Source: JAFAXA01 sp963777325
GTDB taxonomy: Bacteria > Pseudomonadota > Alphaproteobacteria > Acetobacterales > Acetobacteraceae
Assembly (NCBI GenBank): GCA_963777325.1
Contig: CAVZQE010000018.1
Span: 186,001 to 250,000 of the forward strand
Direction of reading: 5' to 3'
Length of the DNA: 64,000 nucleotides
Below, piece by piece: positions 17,321 to 26,684 of the stretch; position 1 is the stretch's first letter, and every line of letters begins with the position of its first letter. The notes beneath the pieces are model-generated. The model was not told where the DNA came from. It made no database searches and saw only the letters and a program-made list of their open reading frames with translations. The position numbers were made by a program, and so were the translations under genes.

Positions 17321-17707
17321 GTGCCCGGAGTGGACGATTTTGCCCGCGCAATCAATGAGGCCGTTGCCGCAATCACCCAGCACAATGCGACGCTGGGCAA
17401 GAGCGCGGAACGTTATGCGCAGGAGTGGATGCAGGCTGCGCGCGAGAGCTTCGAGCGGAACCTGAGCCTGTTTACCGAACTGTCGTGGGCGCGCACCATG
17501 CCTGATCTAGCCGTCGTGGAGGCGCGCATCTTGCGGGAGATGACGGAGGCCATGCAGGCCAACGCGCGACGCATGACCGACGCGCTCATGGAGGCGGTTC
17601 GGGACGCGAGCACGCAGGTAGACGACTCGAGCATCACCGCACGGGCGCTGCGCTCCGGCCTCGCCCACAAGGGCGAGCCGCCCGACTACGCGGCCGACAA
17701 CGAGTAG
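17321..17707 (+). CDS. Phasin-like protein
   Basis: A 128-residue, mostly helical, hydrophilic protein. The central pattern (FERNLSLFTELSWARTMPDL, then ILREMTEAMQANARRMTDAL) matches the N-L-x-L-F...ARTxxDL...R-E...QAxRxxD layout of phasins, which coat polyhydroxyalkanoate granules. GTG at 17321 is the only start in frame after the uxaA stop. The ATG at 17283 opens a different frame ending at 17465, so the start is uncertain. Its location 47 bases after the dehydratase suggests cotranscription; the metabolic link is unclear. Confidence 0.55.
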   Translation: MPGVDDFARAINEAVAAITQHNATLGKSAERYAQEWMQAARESFERNLSLFTELSWARTMPDLAVVEARILREMTEAMQANARRMTDALMEAVRDASTQVDDSSITARALRSGLAHKGEPPDYAADNE

Positions 17708-17754
17708 CGCCGGCCGCACGGCAGCCTGGATCAACGAAATCAAGCGAGGAAACT

Positions 17755-18258
17755 ATGTCCGGAACTGCAAAGGCAGGATGCTGTCGATTCATTATCCTTG
17801 CCCTAATCACCATGCTGCTTGCGTTGAGCAGCGGCGATCGGGCGACGCTGTCGATTGCCGGACCAGGGATGGTCAAGGAGCTCGGCATAAGCCCGATCGG
17901 CTTGGGCTGGCTGTTTTCCGCATTCGCCTGGGCCTATGTCATCGCGCATATCCCGACCGGATGGCTGGTCGACAAGATTGGGGCCAAGACGGCCGTGCTG
18001 GGAGGCGTGGCGCTCTGGTCCGTGGTGACCGTTGGAATGGGCAGCGCCGCCTGGTTTGCGTCGCCATTCGTAGCACTGCTGGTTCTGCGCGTCCTGCTGG
18101 GTACCTTTGAGGCTCCAGTCGGTCCGGCAGCAGGGCGCGTCATCGCCTCCTGGTTTCCCTCGTCGGAGCGTGGCGTTGCAGGCGCTATCTTCAACAGTGC
18201 TACGCACCCGGCCATCTCGCGCGGGCGACGCGGTTTCGAGGGAGGACGACGTTCGTGA
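17755..18258 (+). pseudogene. MFS transporter, truncated after about 150 residues
   Basis: An ACS-type carrier begins normally (GCCRFIILALITMLLALSSG, the loop GWLVDKIGAKTAVLGGV, then RVIASWFPSSERGVAGAIFN). Homology ends at about 18200, where four or five membrane segments have been read; 12 are expected. The short remaining frame is unrelated and stops at 18258. GAGGAAACT precedes the ATG. It probably served the UxaA-family operon before the deletion that joined it to the lipoprotein gene. Confidence 0.8.
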
Positions 18259-18685
18259 AACACTCACCCGCTATCTCGGTTGTGGCTGGGAACGCTGTTG
18301 CTTGCGGCCTGTGCGCAGGCGGTCATGGGCCCGAGCGTGCCCGTAATACCGGGCCCCAACACGTCCTTCTCACAATTCCAGAGTGACCAAGCAGTGTGCC
18401 GGAACTTCGCCGAGCAAGCGGTTCGGGATCAGGCCCAGGGCGGCAACGTGCGCGGCTTCGGCACGGCGGCGCTCACCACCGCGCTGGGAGCCGGGGTCGG
18501 GGCCGCGATCGGCGGCGGCAGGGGGGCAGGCATCGGTGCCGCTGCCGGCGCGGTCGGTGATGGCGGACTTGCCGCCCGCCAAACATCGAACGCCAATTCC
18601 TCGATCCAAGCACAATACGACAACGCCTTCGCCGGATGCATGTTCAGTCTCGGCAACTCCACCCCCTCGCTGGGGCCAAGCGCGG
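18255..18685 (+). pseudogene. Glycine-zipper lipoprotein, frameshifted start and cut C-terminus
   Basis: A GTG at 18255 follows GGGAGGACGAC and opens KHSPAISVV. A frame change near 18277 then gives WLGTLLLAACAQ, a signal sequence with a lipobox-like LAAC. Further on there is a glycine zipper (LGAGVGAAIGGGRGAGIGAA) as in outer-membrane OmpA-linker or SlyB-like proteins. The frame could instead start at GTG 18280. At about 18685 it runs into IS21 terminal sequence, so the natural C-terminus is missing. Confidence 0.6.
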
Positions 18686-18898
18686 TCAGGTGTCCAGCGA
18701 CATCCGGAACTGACCTCTTTGCGTCAGAAAGAACTGACCCCCTCTGGGAATTGGATGTTCATGCAGGCGCGGTCTGAAGCGGAGTTGGTAGCTGTCGCCA
18801 CGAATGGTCAGCACATGACTGTGGTGGAGCAGGCGATCGAGGATTGCGGTCGCCACGACCGGATCGCCGAACAGCGATCGCCATTGTCGCTCGGCATC
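18686..18898 (-). pseudogene. istB: IS21 IstB C-terminal fragment and element end
   Basis: The minus strand reads WRSLFGDPVVATAILDRLLH followed by HSHVLTIRGDSYQLR, the conserved IstB C-terminus, to a TGA at 18686. The last residues pass through IS21-like terminal repeats: TGTCCAGCGACATCCGG from 18691 and two AACTGACC copies near 18708 and 18733. The N-terminal part is absent because the tni transposon end begins at about 18894. Confidence 0.8.
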
Positions 18899-18978
18899 TA
18901 ATTTTGCAACAGCGGCGCGAAGATCCGCAATAGCTTAGCAGTGCACCTAATTCGCAACACAGCACCTTATTCTGCAAC
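18894..18978. repeat. Left-end transposase-binding-type repeats
   Basis: Three direct copies of a GCACCTAATTcGCAAC-like motif: GCATCTAATTTTGCAAC (18894), GCACCTAATTCGCAAC (18943) and GCACCTTATTCTGCAAC (18962). Multiple short direct repeats at one end are typical of TniA/TnsB-class elements. Confidence 0.7.
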
Positions 18979-19024
18979 GAAACCGTAGATTTGCGGCAGC
19001 TAATGCGCGACAAACTGCCCTGAG

Positions 19025-20669
19025 ATGTTGCACAGGGGCGACCGGATGGACACCGCCGCCATAGCCGAGACAGCCTGGGCGAAGGCGCGTTGGCGGGCTT
19101 CGATTATCAGCCGCACTCTGCCCGAAGTGCCGGCCGAACGGCGCTTGTCTCTATCCGCGGCCGCGAGCAAGCTCTGCGTTGACCGCAGCACGGTCTTTCG
19201 TTGGCGTGCTCGCTTCGAGACGGAGCGCCGCTTGCCAGCCCTCCTGCCGCGGCGTCGCGGCCGGCCGGAGGGGCACAGTCAGGTCCAACTGCGTGTCGAG
19301 GAATTGATAGAAGCCCAGATCAGCAGCTTCTATCTGCGTCCCGAGCGGCCCAGCATCCAGGCTCTTATCGACCGTATTCACGCCGAGTGCTCCAGGATCG
19401 GCCTGCCTCGACCACACTGGCGCACCATCAAGCTACGCATCCACCGGTTAGACAAGCGGATGACAATGTTGCGACGGAGGGGCGCCGCGGCGGCCCGCGC
19501 CGAATTCAACCCCGTGGTCGGGGAATACCGCTCAGACGGCCCGCTTGACGTCGTCCAGCTCGACCACACGATTGTGGATCTGATTGTGGTCGACGAAGTC
19601 AGTCGAGAGCCGATCGGGCGCCCGGTTCTCACCCTCGCAATCGACGTCCACACGCGGATGGTGACGGGCTTCTACTTGGGCCTTGACCACCCTTCCACCT
19701 TGCGGGCCGGAGTTTGCGTAGCCCACTCCGTGTTCGAGAAGGGTGCTTGGCTGGCCGAGCGTGGGATCGACCTTCCCTGGCCCGTTGCCGGGCTGCCGCG
19801 CCGTGCATGTGGACAACGGCAGTGAATTCTACTCGGCTGCCTTCACCCGAACACTCGAGGATTTCGGGGTCGAGGTCATTCATCGCCCGACCGCTCGGCC
19901 GCACTTCGGCGGACATGTGGAACGCCTGATCGGCACGACGATGGGCGCGGTGCATCTCCTGCGCGGCACAACATTCTCAAGCGTCAAGGACCGGGGCAAC
20001 TACCCGGCCGAGGCACGAGCGGCGATGACGCTCCGCGAGCTCGAGCGCTGGCTCGCCCTCGAGATCCTCGGCAAGTATCACCAGCGCATCCACTCGGCGC
20101 TGAAGCGCCCTCCCCTTGCCGTTTGGTCGGAATTGGCTGCTTCCACGCGGGCTTGCATGCCAAAGGACCGGACGGAGTTCCTGGCAGGACTGCTCCCCTA
20201 CGAGTGGCGCCTACCTCGCCGTGACGGGTTTCACCTGTTCGGCATCCGCTACTGGTCGGACGCCCTGGTGAGCTTGCTCGGCCGCCACGAGCAAAAACTG
20301 ATGACCCGTTACGATCCACGGGATCTTTCACGGGTATGGGTGCGGCGCCCGGACGGTCGGCATGTGGAGGCCCGTTACAAGAATCTCGGGTGGGAACCGA
20401 TCTCCTTGTGGGAACACAGCCGGGCGGTGGCCAGGCTAAGAGCGCAGGGCCGTCGCGAGGTCACGGAGGAGATCCTTTTCCACGCCATTCGCGAACAGCG
20501 GCGCATTGAGGACGACGCTCTTCGGTCGTGCAGGCAGGCTCGACGTGCGGCAAACCAGCGACCGGCCAAGCCGGTTGTAAACTCGACACCTCTCCCCGAC
20601 CTCGGCGTCATCGACACGAGTGACCCCGACCTGCCGACCTTCCCTCTGGAGATCGTCCATGACCGATGA
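19025..20669 (+). pseudogene. tniA: TniA-type DDE transposase, one frameshift
   Basis: The start is ATG 19025 or 19046. The N-terminus carries a helix-turn-helix (SAAASKLCVDRSTVFRWRAR). The integrase core follows with D in DVVQLDHT near 19563, D in VHVDNGSEF near 19810 and E in HVERLIGT near 19920, and then a Mu-transposase-like C-terminal domain. The frame changes by one base near 19795 (WPVAGLP then AVHVDNG), splitting the first and second catalytic aspartates. The end overlaps the tniB start by 11 bases. Confidence 0.82.
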
Positions 20670-21539
20670 GGAGGTTAGCGCCGAGAACGAGCGGCGCTGG
20701 CTCGCCGAGGCAGGTGATCCGGAGCGCATCGCGTATGTCCGAACCGAGCGCTGGATCACCTATCCGCGGGCGGCCGCGATCCTCGGTCAGATGCAGCATC
20801 TGCTCGACCACCCTCGCAACAGCCGGATGCCAAGCCTGCTGATCGTCGGCGAAGCAGGGATCGGGAAGACCCAGCTGGATCTGAAGTTCTGCCGGGACCA
20901 TCCATCGCGCTTCGACGAGGAGAGCCGCCGGACCGTCAGTCCAGTGGTCAGCGTGCAGATGCCGGCGGCACCGACCGATCGATTGTTCTACATGACGCTG
21001 CTGCGCGCCGTGGGCGCCGTGTTCTCGCCGCGTATTTCGACCGCCGAGGCCATGATCATGGCGCTTCGGCTGTATGCCGATCTTGGCGTGCGCATGGTCG
21101 TCTTTGACGAAACGCACAACATGCTGTCCGGCACGTTCCGGGACCAGCGCCGCATCCTGACGCAGCTCCGCTACTTGTCCAATGAGCTGCGCGTGTCGGT
21201 GGTGTGCCTCGGCATCGGGGCCGCACGCGACGCGATCTCCGGCGATCCGCAGCTTGCCCGCCGTTTTGCCCTGGCGGAGCTTCCGGCATGGGCGGTCGAT
21301 GCCGACTTCAAAGCGCTGATCGCGACGCTGCTCCGCAATCTTCCGCTTCGGAACCGTCCGTGCTCGATACTGCGGCGATGCAGACGGTTATCCGCTCGAC
21401 GCGCGGCAATACGGCCCGTGTGTTCGCGCTTTTCGGAGATCTCGCGGCCGCCGCCATCGGCAACGGCGAGGAGCGGATTACGCCCGAGGCGATCGAGGCA
21501 TGGCGCCCATCGGTTTACGATAGGACCCTCGCTGCGTGA
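20659..21539 (+). pseudogene. tniB: TniB-type AAA ATPase, one frameshift
   Basis: ATG 20659 gives MTDEEVSAENERRWLAE and a Walker A-type GEAGIGKTQ near 20860, then the Walker B-type MVVFDETHN near 21100, as in TniB/TnsC. Around 21345 the reading frame shifts, and the C-terminus continues as SVLDTAAMQTVIRSTRGNTA to a TGA at 21537-21539. TniB hands target DNA to TniA. The stop overlaps the tniQ start (GTGA). Confidence 0.8.
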
Positions 21540-22433
21540 ACCGACCCATGCTGCCGGAAAGGCGGCAGGGATCCCTGCCCGAAATACCGCTGGCCGAAAC
21601 CGACGAGATCCTCTCGTCCTGGGTGTCCCGGACAGCCGCCGTCTACCATGCCCGCCCAGAGGCGCTTCTCGAGCAGGTCGGGGTCATGGAACTTTCGGCC
21701 GCCGTTCTCGACCGGCACGCAACAGCAGCTGACCTGGAAAAGCTGTCGATCGCCCTGTACTCCTCACCCCGGGCAATCGGCGGCATGTGCTTTGCGGGCC
21801 AGCCACGGGAAGCGCTCGAACTCGTGGCCCATCGTGCTCCTCTCTGGACGTGTGGCGGTGCGCCAGGGACTTCATCAGCCGCGGCCTCCACGTCAAGCTC
21901 CGCCAATGGTTCATTGCCGTGGCGTCTTGGTGCCGGCGTTGCGGCGGACCTCTCACGCCGCGGCGCTCCCGATCCGGCCGAGCTGTTCGAGAACTCGTTG
22001 CGTCCGGCGACCTTTATGCCGTGCACACCGCCACCTGTGACAAGCTCGCGCATGCGTTCCTGGACGGAAGGACGATTAGTGCTGCCACACGCGCCATGAG
22101 AGCGCTGGCCGCGCCGTTGCCCGTCGACAAGCGCGTGCGCTACCTGGCTCGGAACCGGGGGCGCCTGCCCTTCTCTCCTGGCAGAACGCCGCCGCTCCTG
22201 TGGCAACTCTCCGACACGAAGCGCCTGCGACGCCACACCCACGAGTATCGGAATTGGCGACCACCCGCCGATCGCCCGCCGCATGGCCCGCGGTCGGGCA
22301 AATGGCCGCAACCGCCGGTCTCCACGCCCTCGCGCCCACGGGCATGGAAACCTGGGGCGTCCTTGCCGATCTGGGCCTGGTGGACCAGGGCGACGAGCTC
22401 GTCGTGAAAGAAATGCTTGCCGGCCCAGACTGA
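21536..22433 (+). pseudogene. tniQ: TniQ-family protein, two frameshifts
   Basis: A GTG at 21536 starts MNRPMLPERRQG, and the diagnostic TniQ segment LAETDEILSSWVSRTAAVYH follows. A shift near 21850 leads to RDFISRGLHVKLRQWFIAVA and CRRCGG, a zinc-binding-type Cys pair. A second shift near 22290 leads to ALAPTGMETWGVLADLGLVD and a TGA at 22431-22433. TniQ helps direct target choice. Pieces of its 5' region recur scrambled at 1491-1577. Confidence 0.75.
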
Positions 22434-22443
22434 CCCCGCCTTT

Positions 22444-22499
22444 GTTGCAGAAGGCATGCTGTATTCAGCACCTTATTTGCAACTTGCTGAATTAGGTGC
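22444..22499. repeat. Right-end transposon repeats
   Basis: A direct copy GCACCTTATTTGCAAC lies at 22468-22483. Inverted copies lie at 22482-22499 (complement GCACCTAATTCAGCAAGT) and, weaker, at 22444-22460. They match the left-end motifs, as expected for the opposite end of the same element. Confidence 0.65.
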
Positions 22500-22839
22500 C
22501 GCGCGACATCGCCCGGGCCGCTCAGATGCTGATCCGGGATGAGTTGAGGGCCGATCGCGAAAAGAAGGCCATGCGCGCCGGGTCGAAAAGCGCGACGTCG
22601 GCGCGGAAGGCATGGAACAGGCCATCGCGCCTTCTCCCGTCCCGCCGCCGCTACCGGAAACCTGCAGGCACCCAACGGCGGGTCAGGAGCTCCCGTTGCG
22701 ACCGATCGTTCAAGGGGATTTGGAGCTCGGCCTCCGTGGGCCGGCCAAGCATAACACGCGATAAATGGCGGGCTGCACTGGCTGCCCGAACTGCTTCACC
22801 CAGCTACGCACGGGCCAGATCGCGGCCGACAGCCGCATC
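22500..22839. other. Gene-free stretch between transposon and kdp operon
   Basis: No convincing gene was recognised. A short plus-strand run (RDIARAAQMLIRDELRADRE) right after the transposon end may be the tail of the gene it entered. No terminator hairpin with a T-run was spotted after ptsN. Confidence 0.4.
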
Positions 22840-23295
22840 CTATGTGGCGCCATCGCATTCCATGAGGGCCAGCAGCAGCTCCCGATCCTCCCTTGCGGAT
22901 CGCAGTTGGGCTGCAATCGTCTGCTGATGCAGGCGGCGCGTAATGGCAGCCAGAGCCGACAGATGCTCGGCATCGGCGTTCAACGGGCTCAGCAAAAGGC
23001 AGACTAGGTCCACGGGGCGGCCATCGATGGACACCCACTCCAGCAGCCGATCCAACCGAGCGAGGAACGCCACCGGGGCGTCCAGGCCCTCGAGGCGGGC
23101 ATGCGGGATCGCGATGCCCGCGCCGACGCCGGTCGATCCCAACCGCTCCCGTGCGGTGACGGCGGCGGAGATGTCGGCAGCCGGGACGCCGATCGCCGCG
23201 GCTGCGCGGCGCGAAAGCTCGGCCAGCACCGCGCCCTTGCTGGCGGCGCGCAGCCGGAACACCTGCTCCGGCGGAAGCAGCGTCGCGAGCCTCAT
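22840..23295 (-). CDS. ptsN: PTS EIIA(Ntr)-type protein PtsN
   Basis: A 151-residue mannitol/fructose-type EIIA domain. The phosphorylated histidine is H65 in GIAIPHARLEG, preceded by the family motif RERLGSTGVGAG. In Escherichia coli, unphosphorylated PtsN binds KdpD and raises its kinase activity, linking nitrogen/PTS state to potassium uptake. Here the gene starts inside the kdpE stop (ATGA overlap, 23292-23295), so it is the last gene of the kdp operon. That arrangement makes a dedicated regulatory role likely. Confidence 0.87.
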   Translation of the reverse strand: MRLATLLPPEQVFRLRAASKGAVLAELSRRAAAAIGVPAADISAAVTARERLGSTGVGAGIAIPHARLEGLDAPVAFLARLDRLLEWVSIDGRPVDLVCLLLSPLNADAEHLSALAAITRRLHQQTIAAQLRSAREDRELLLALMECDGAT

Positions 23296-23996
23296 GGGAT
23301 GCGCTCTTCCGTTTCCTGCACAAGCAGGCGGTAGCCGATTCCAGTCTCGGTGATGATGTGGCGCGGGCGCTCCGGGTCCGACTCCAGCTTCTGGCGGAGC
23401 TGGCGGACATAGACGCGCAGCTGCTGCACGTCTCCGCCGGCGCCCCACAGCTTGCCCAGGATGTGACGATGAGTCAGCACCCGCCCCGCATGCGTCACCA
23501 GCAGACGCAGGATGTCCCACTCGCGCGGCGACAGATGCACCTCGGCACCGTCGCGTGCCACGATGCGGCGCACCAGATCGACCTCAAGGTCGCCGGAGGC
23601 GAAGACAGGCGGCGTGCCCTCCTGCTGCAAGGCGTGACGCAATGCCGCGCGCAGCCGGGCGACCAACTCGGCCATGCCGAACGGCTTGGTGACGTAGTCG
23701 TCGGCGCCGAGATCGAGCGCCGCGACCTTCCCTCGCTCGTCGTCGCGCACCGAAAGCACGACCACCGGCACGGTCGAACCCTGGCCGCGCAACGTGCGGA
23801 GCACGTCGAGCCCGTCCGTGTCGGACAGGCCGAGATCGAGTAGTATGACGTCCACCCCGCCGCGCTCGATCGCTGCCAGCGCCGCCGCGCCGCTCGCCGC
23901 CTCGTCGACGCGCCATGATTGCGCGGCAAGGCTGGTACGGAGCAGACGGCGGATCGCCGGCTCGTCATCTACGACGAGCACGCATGGTTCACTCAT
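23292..23996 (-). CDS. kdpE: Response regulator KdpE
   Basis: A 234-residue OmpR-type regulator. The receiver has the acidic pair DD at 10-11, phosphoacceptor D54 in LLDLGLSD and the conserved K in VTKPFG. The winged-helix domain follows (HLSPREWDILRLLVTHAGRV) and ends near a YRLL motif. It overlaps kdpD by four bases and ptsN by four. It would activate kdp transcription under low K+ or osmotic stress; a binding site upstream of kdpF was not identified by eye. Confidence 0.92.
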   Translation of the reverse strand: MSEPCVLVVDDEPAIRRLLRTSLAAQSWRVDEAASGAAALAAIERGGVDVILLDLGLSDTDGLDVLRTLRGQGSTVPVVVLSVRDDERGKVAALDLGADDYVTKPFGMAELVARLRAALRHALQQEGTPPVFASGDLEVDLVRRIVARDGAEVHLSPREWDILRLLVTHAGRVLTHRHILGKLWGAGGDVQQLRVYVRQLRQKLESDPERPRHIITETGIGYRLLVQETEERIP

Positions 23997-26680
23997 GGAA
24001 CGCCTCTTTCGACCACAGCCTTATTCGACAGCGGCAGCCGTATGGTGAACACCGCCCCGCTCCGGTCGCGGCGATTGGCGGCGGTGATCGTCGCGCCCAT
24101 CGCCTCGACAAAACCGCGGGCGATGGCGAGCCCGAGCCCGGTGCCCGGCCGCTGCCGGTCCGCGCCGTGCAGGCGGGTGAACTTATCGAACACCCGCTGC
24201 ACCGCGTCATCGGGAATCCCCGGCCCCTCATCGGCGACCTGCACGCGAATTTCCGCCGAATCGCGCCGGACGCGAATTGCGACCTCCGTGCCCGGCGGAG
24301 CATATTTCGCCGCGTTGTCGAGCAGGTTGAACAGCACCTGCTCGAACAGCACGACGTCGAGGTCGAGCAGCGGCAGATCCGGGACGACGTCCAGCACGGC
24401 GCGGTGATGCGCCAGCACCTTCGCCGCCCGGGCGAACGCAGTGCCGGCTACCTCGCCGATATCGGCGGGCTCGCGTCGCGGCGTCACCGCGCCCGACTCC
24501 AGTCGGGTCATGTCGAGGAGGTTAGTAACGAAGCGATTGAGGCGCTCCGCCTCCTCCCGAATGGTTGCCAGCAACTCGCGCCGTCCGCCGGTATCGAGCA
24601 GCTCGCCGTAACTATCAAGGCTGCTCGCCGCGCCCAGGATCGAGGCGAGCGGTGTGCGGAGATCGTGCGAGATGGAGGTGAGCAGCGCGCCCCGCAGCCG
24701 CTCGGTCTCCGCCTGCAACTTGGTGCGATCAAGGTCGGCCGCCAGATTGATCCGCTCGATCGCGATCGCCGCCTGATCGCCCAGGCTGTCCAGCAGCCGC
24801 TGCTGCTCCGAGGTCAGCAGCGTCGCGTCGCGCTCGGCGTTGAGGCCGATCACCGCGACGGGCCCGCGACCGGTGCGCAGCGGCAGAAATAGCCTCCGGG
24901 CGCCGGGCAAGCTGTCCGCGCCGCGCCCGGCCGCCCGGTCGTGCTGCCAGGCCCATGTCGCCGCCGCGAGATCGGCTTCGTCCAGCCGGTCTTCGGGCGG
25001 ATAGCCGGCGCGCACCGCCAGCCCCACCCCATCGGGCAGCAGCAGGACGACATGCACCTTGAGCAGCAAGGCGACCTGATAGCAGGTCGCCCAGAGCAGG
25101 TCGTCGAGGCTGACAATGCCGGCGAGCTTGCGGCTGAACTGATAGAGCGAGTCGGTAATGGCGGCGCGGTGACGCGCGGCCAGGGCCTGGGCGCGCATCC
25201 GCGCGCCGAGATGGCTCGCGATCAGCGCCGCCACGAAAAAGAAGAACAGCGCGACCACGTTCTCCGGGTCGGCGATGGTGAAGGTGTAAACCGGCGGCAG
25301 GAAGAAAAAGTTGAAGGCGAGCATGCTCGCGACGGAGGTGTAGAGTGACGGCCACAGGCCGAACGTCGCCGCCGCGGCCAGCACCGCGGTCAGGAAGGCG
25401 AGCGAGACGCTGGTGACGGCGACGACGTGTTGCAGACCGAGGCCCATAATCAGCGCGGCGACGACGAAACCGGTGCTGCCCAGATACGGCCCGATCGCGA
25501 TCGGCTTGCGTGGCTCCGCCGCCTGCACGCCGGCCTCGCCCGCGTCGGACCCGCCATTCACCACATGAATCGGGATGTCGCCCGCATCATCGATCAGGCC
25601 GGGCACCGCCGAGCTAGCGCTCCAGGGCACCAGCTGGGCGACCCAGGCTCGCCGTTCGGGACGGCCGACCACGATCTGGGTGACGTTGCGCGCGCGGGCG
25701 TACGACAGCGTCTCGGCGGCGACGGTGTGGCCGGGGATCGTCACGGCTTCCGCTCCCAAGGACTGGGCGAGGCGCATCTGCTCGGCGATGCGTCCGCGTT
25801 CCGCCGCGCCGATCGCGTGCGCCGTTTCAACATGCAGCGCGGCCCAGGGCGCGTGCAGCCGCTCGGCTAGGCGGCGGCCGTAACGTACCAGGTTGGTTCC
25901 GGCCTGGCGCGCCGTAACGCAGACCAGAACGCGCTCGCCGGCCGCCCACGGCCCGGCGATGGCGTTCGCCTGCATATGATCCAGCAGCTGCGCGTCCACC
26001 CGCTGCGCAGTCTGGCGCAGCGCCAATTCGCGCAGCGCGGTCAGGTTTCCGGGCGAGAAATAATGTGCGAGCGCCCGCGTCGCCGCCTTCGGCGCATAGA
26101 CCTTGCCCTCACGCAGCCGGGCCAGCAGGTCCTCGGGCGTGAGATCGATCACCTCGATGTCGTCGGCGCGGTCGACGACGCTGTCGGGCACCGTCTCACG
26201 CACCCGAATGCGGGTGATGGCGGCGACGACGTCGTTCAGGCTTTCCAGATGTTGGATGTTGACCGTGGCGTAGACGTCGATGCCGGCGTCGAGCAGCTCC
26301 CGCACGTCCATCCAGCGCTTCGGGTGCCGGCTGCCCGGGGCGTTGCTGTGCGCCAGCTCGTCCACCAATGCGAGCCGCGGACGGCGGGCCAGCAGCCCAT
26401 CGAGGTCCATCTCCTCCAGCGTGCGCCCCTTGTATGGCACCGCGCGGCGCCCCAGCACCTCCAGCCCGGCGAGCAGCGCCTCGGTCTCCTGGCGCCCATG
26501 CGTCTCGACCATGCCCACGACGACATCGACGCCGTCGCGCCGTCGCGCCGTCGCGGCGGTCAGCATCTCGTAAGTCTTGCCGACGCCTGGGGCCGCGCCC
26601 AGGAAAATCTTCAGCCGCCCCTTCTCAGCATGAGCGGTCTGCCGCAGCAGTGCGTCCGGATCGGGGCGCGGGTAGTTCAT
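23993..26680 (-). CDS. kdpD: Sensor histidine kinase KdpD
   Basis: An 895-residue membrane sensor in full KdpD layout: N-terminal KdpD domain with Walker A-like GAAPGVGKT at 28-36, a Usp-like domain (about 230-360), four close hydrophobic helices (about 400-500), a GAF-like region, then HisKA with the phospho-His in SISHDLRTP near residue 672 and an ATPase domain (NLLDNAAKYAPPG, GTGLGLAIARGF). It phosphorylates KdpE. It starts five bases after kdpC, so sensor and pump are cotranscribed. Confidence 0.93.
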   Translation of the reverse strand: MNYPRPDPDALLRQTAHAEKGRLKIFLGAAPGVGKTYEMLTAATARRRDGVDVVVGMVETHGRQETEALLAGLEVLGRRAVPYKGRTLEEMDLDGLLARRPRLALVDELAHSNAPGSRHPKRWMDVRELLDAGIDVYATVNIQHLESLNDVVAAITRIRVRETVPDSVVDRADDIEVIDLTPEDLLARLREGKVYAPKAATRALAHYFSPGNLTALRELALRQTAQRVDAQLLDHMQANAIAGPWAAGERVLVCVTARQAGTNLVRYGRRLAERLHAPWAALHVETAHAIGAAERGRIAEQMRLAQSLGAEAVTIPGHTVAAETLSYARARNVTQIVVGRPERRAWVAQLVPWSASSAVPGLIDDAGDIPIHVVNGGSDAGEAGVQAAEPRKPIAIGPYLGSTGFVVAALIMGLGLQHVVAVTSVSLAFLTAVLAAAATFGLWPSLYTSVASMLAFNFFFLPPVYTFTIADPENVVALFFFFVAALIASHLGARMRAQALAARHRAAITDSLYQFSRKLAGIVSLDDLLWATCYQVALLLKVHVVLLLPDGVGLAVRAGYPPEDRLDEADLAAATWAWQHDRAAGRGADSLPGARRLFLPLRTGRGPVAVIGLNAERDATLLTSEQQRLLDSLGDQAAIAIERINLAADLDRTKLQAETERLRGALLTSISHDLRTPLASILGAASSLDSYGELLDTGGRRELLATIREEAERLNRFVTNLLDMTRLESGAVTPRREPADIGEVAGTAFARAAKVLAHHRAVLDVVPDLPLLDLDVVLFEQVLFNLLDNAAKYAPPGTEVAIRVRRDSAEIRVQVADEGPGIPDDAVQRVFDKFTRLHGADRQRPGTGLGLAIARGFVEAMGATITAANRRDRSGAVFTIRLPLSNKAVVERGVP

Positions 26681-26684
26681 CGGC

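Larger units (their letters stand above)
18894..22499 (+). mobile_element. Tn5053/Tn402-type transposon with decayed tniA-tniB-tniQ
   Basis: A DDE transposase, an AAA ATPase and a TniQ protein lie in order on the plus strand with overlapping ends. Related 16-17-bp repeats lie at both ends. Each of the three genes carries at least one frameshift, so the element is immobile without help. No resolvase, cargo gene or Cas gene lies inside. Exact termini and target duplication could not be fixed. Confidence 0.8.

Noticed and set aside
17283..17465. 60-residue protein starting at ATG 17283
   Set aside because: Its frame ends quickly and lacks any pattern, whereas the frame from GTG 17321 has a phasin-like helical layout.
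18894..22499. CRISPR-associated transposon or Tn7
   Set aside because: There are transposase, ATPase and TniQ genes, but no tnsA, no cas genes and no repeat-spacer array. The short end repeats are transposase sites, not CRISPR repeats.
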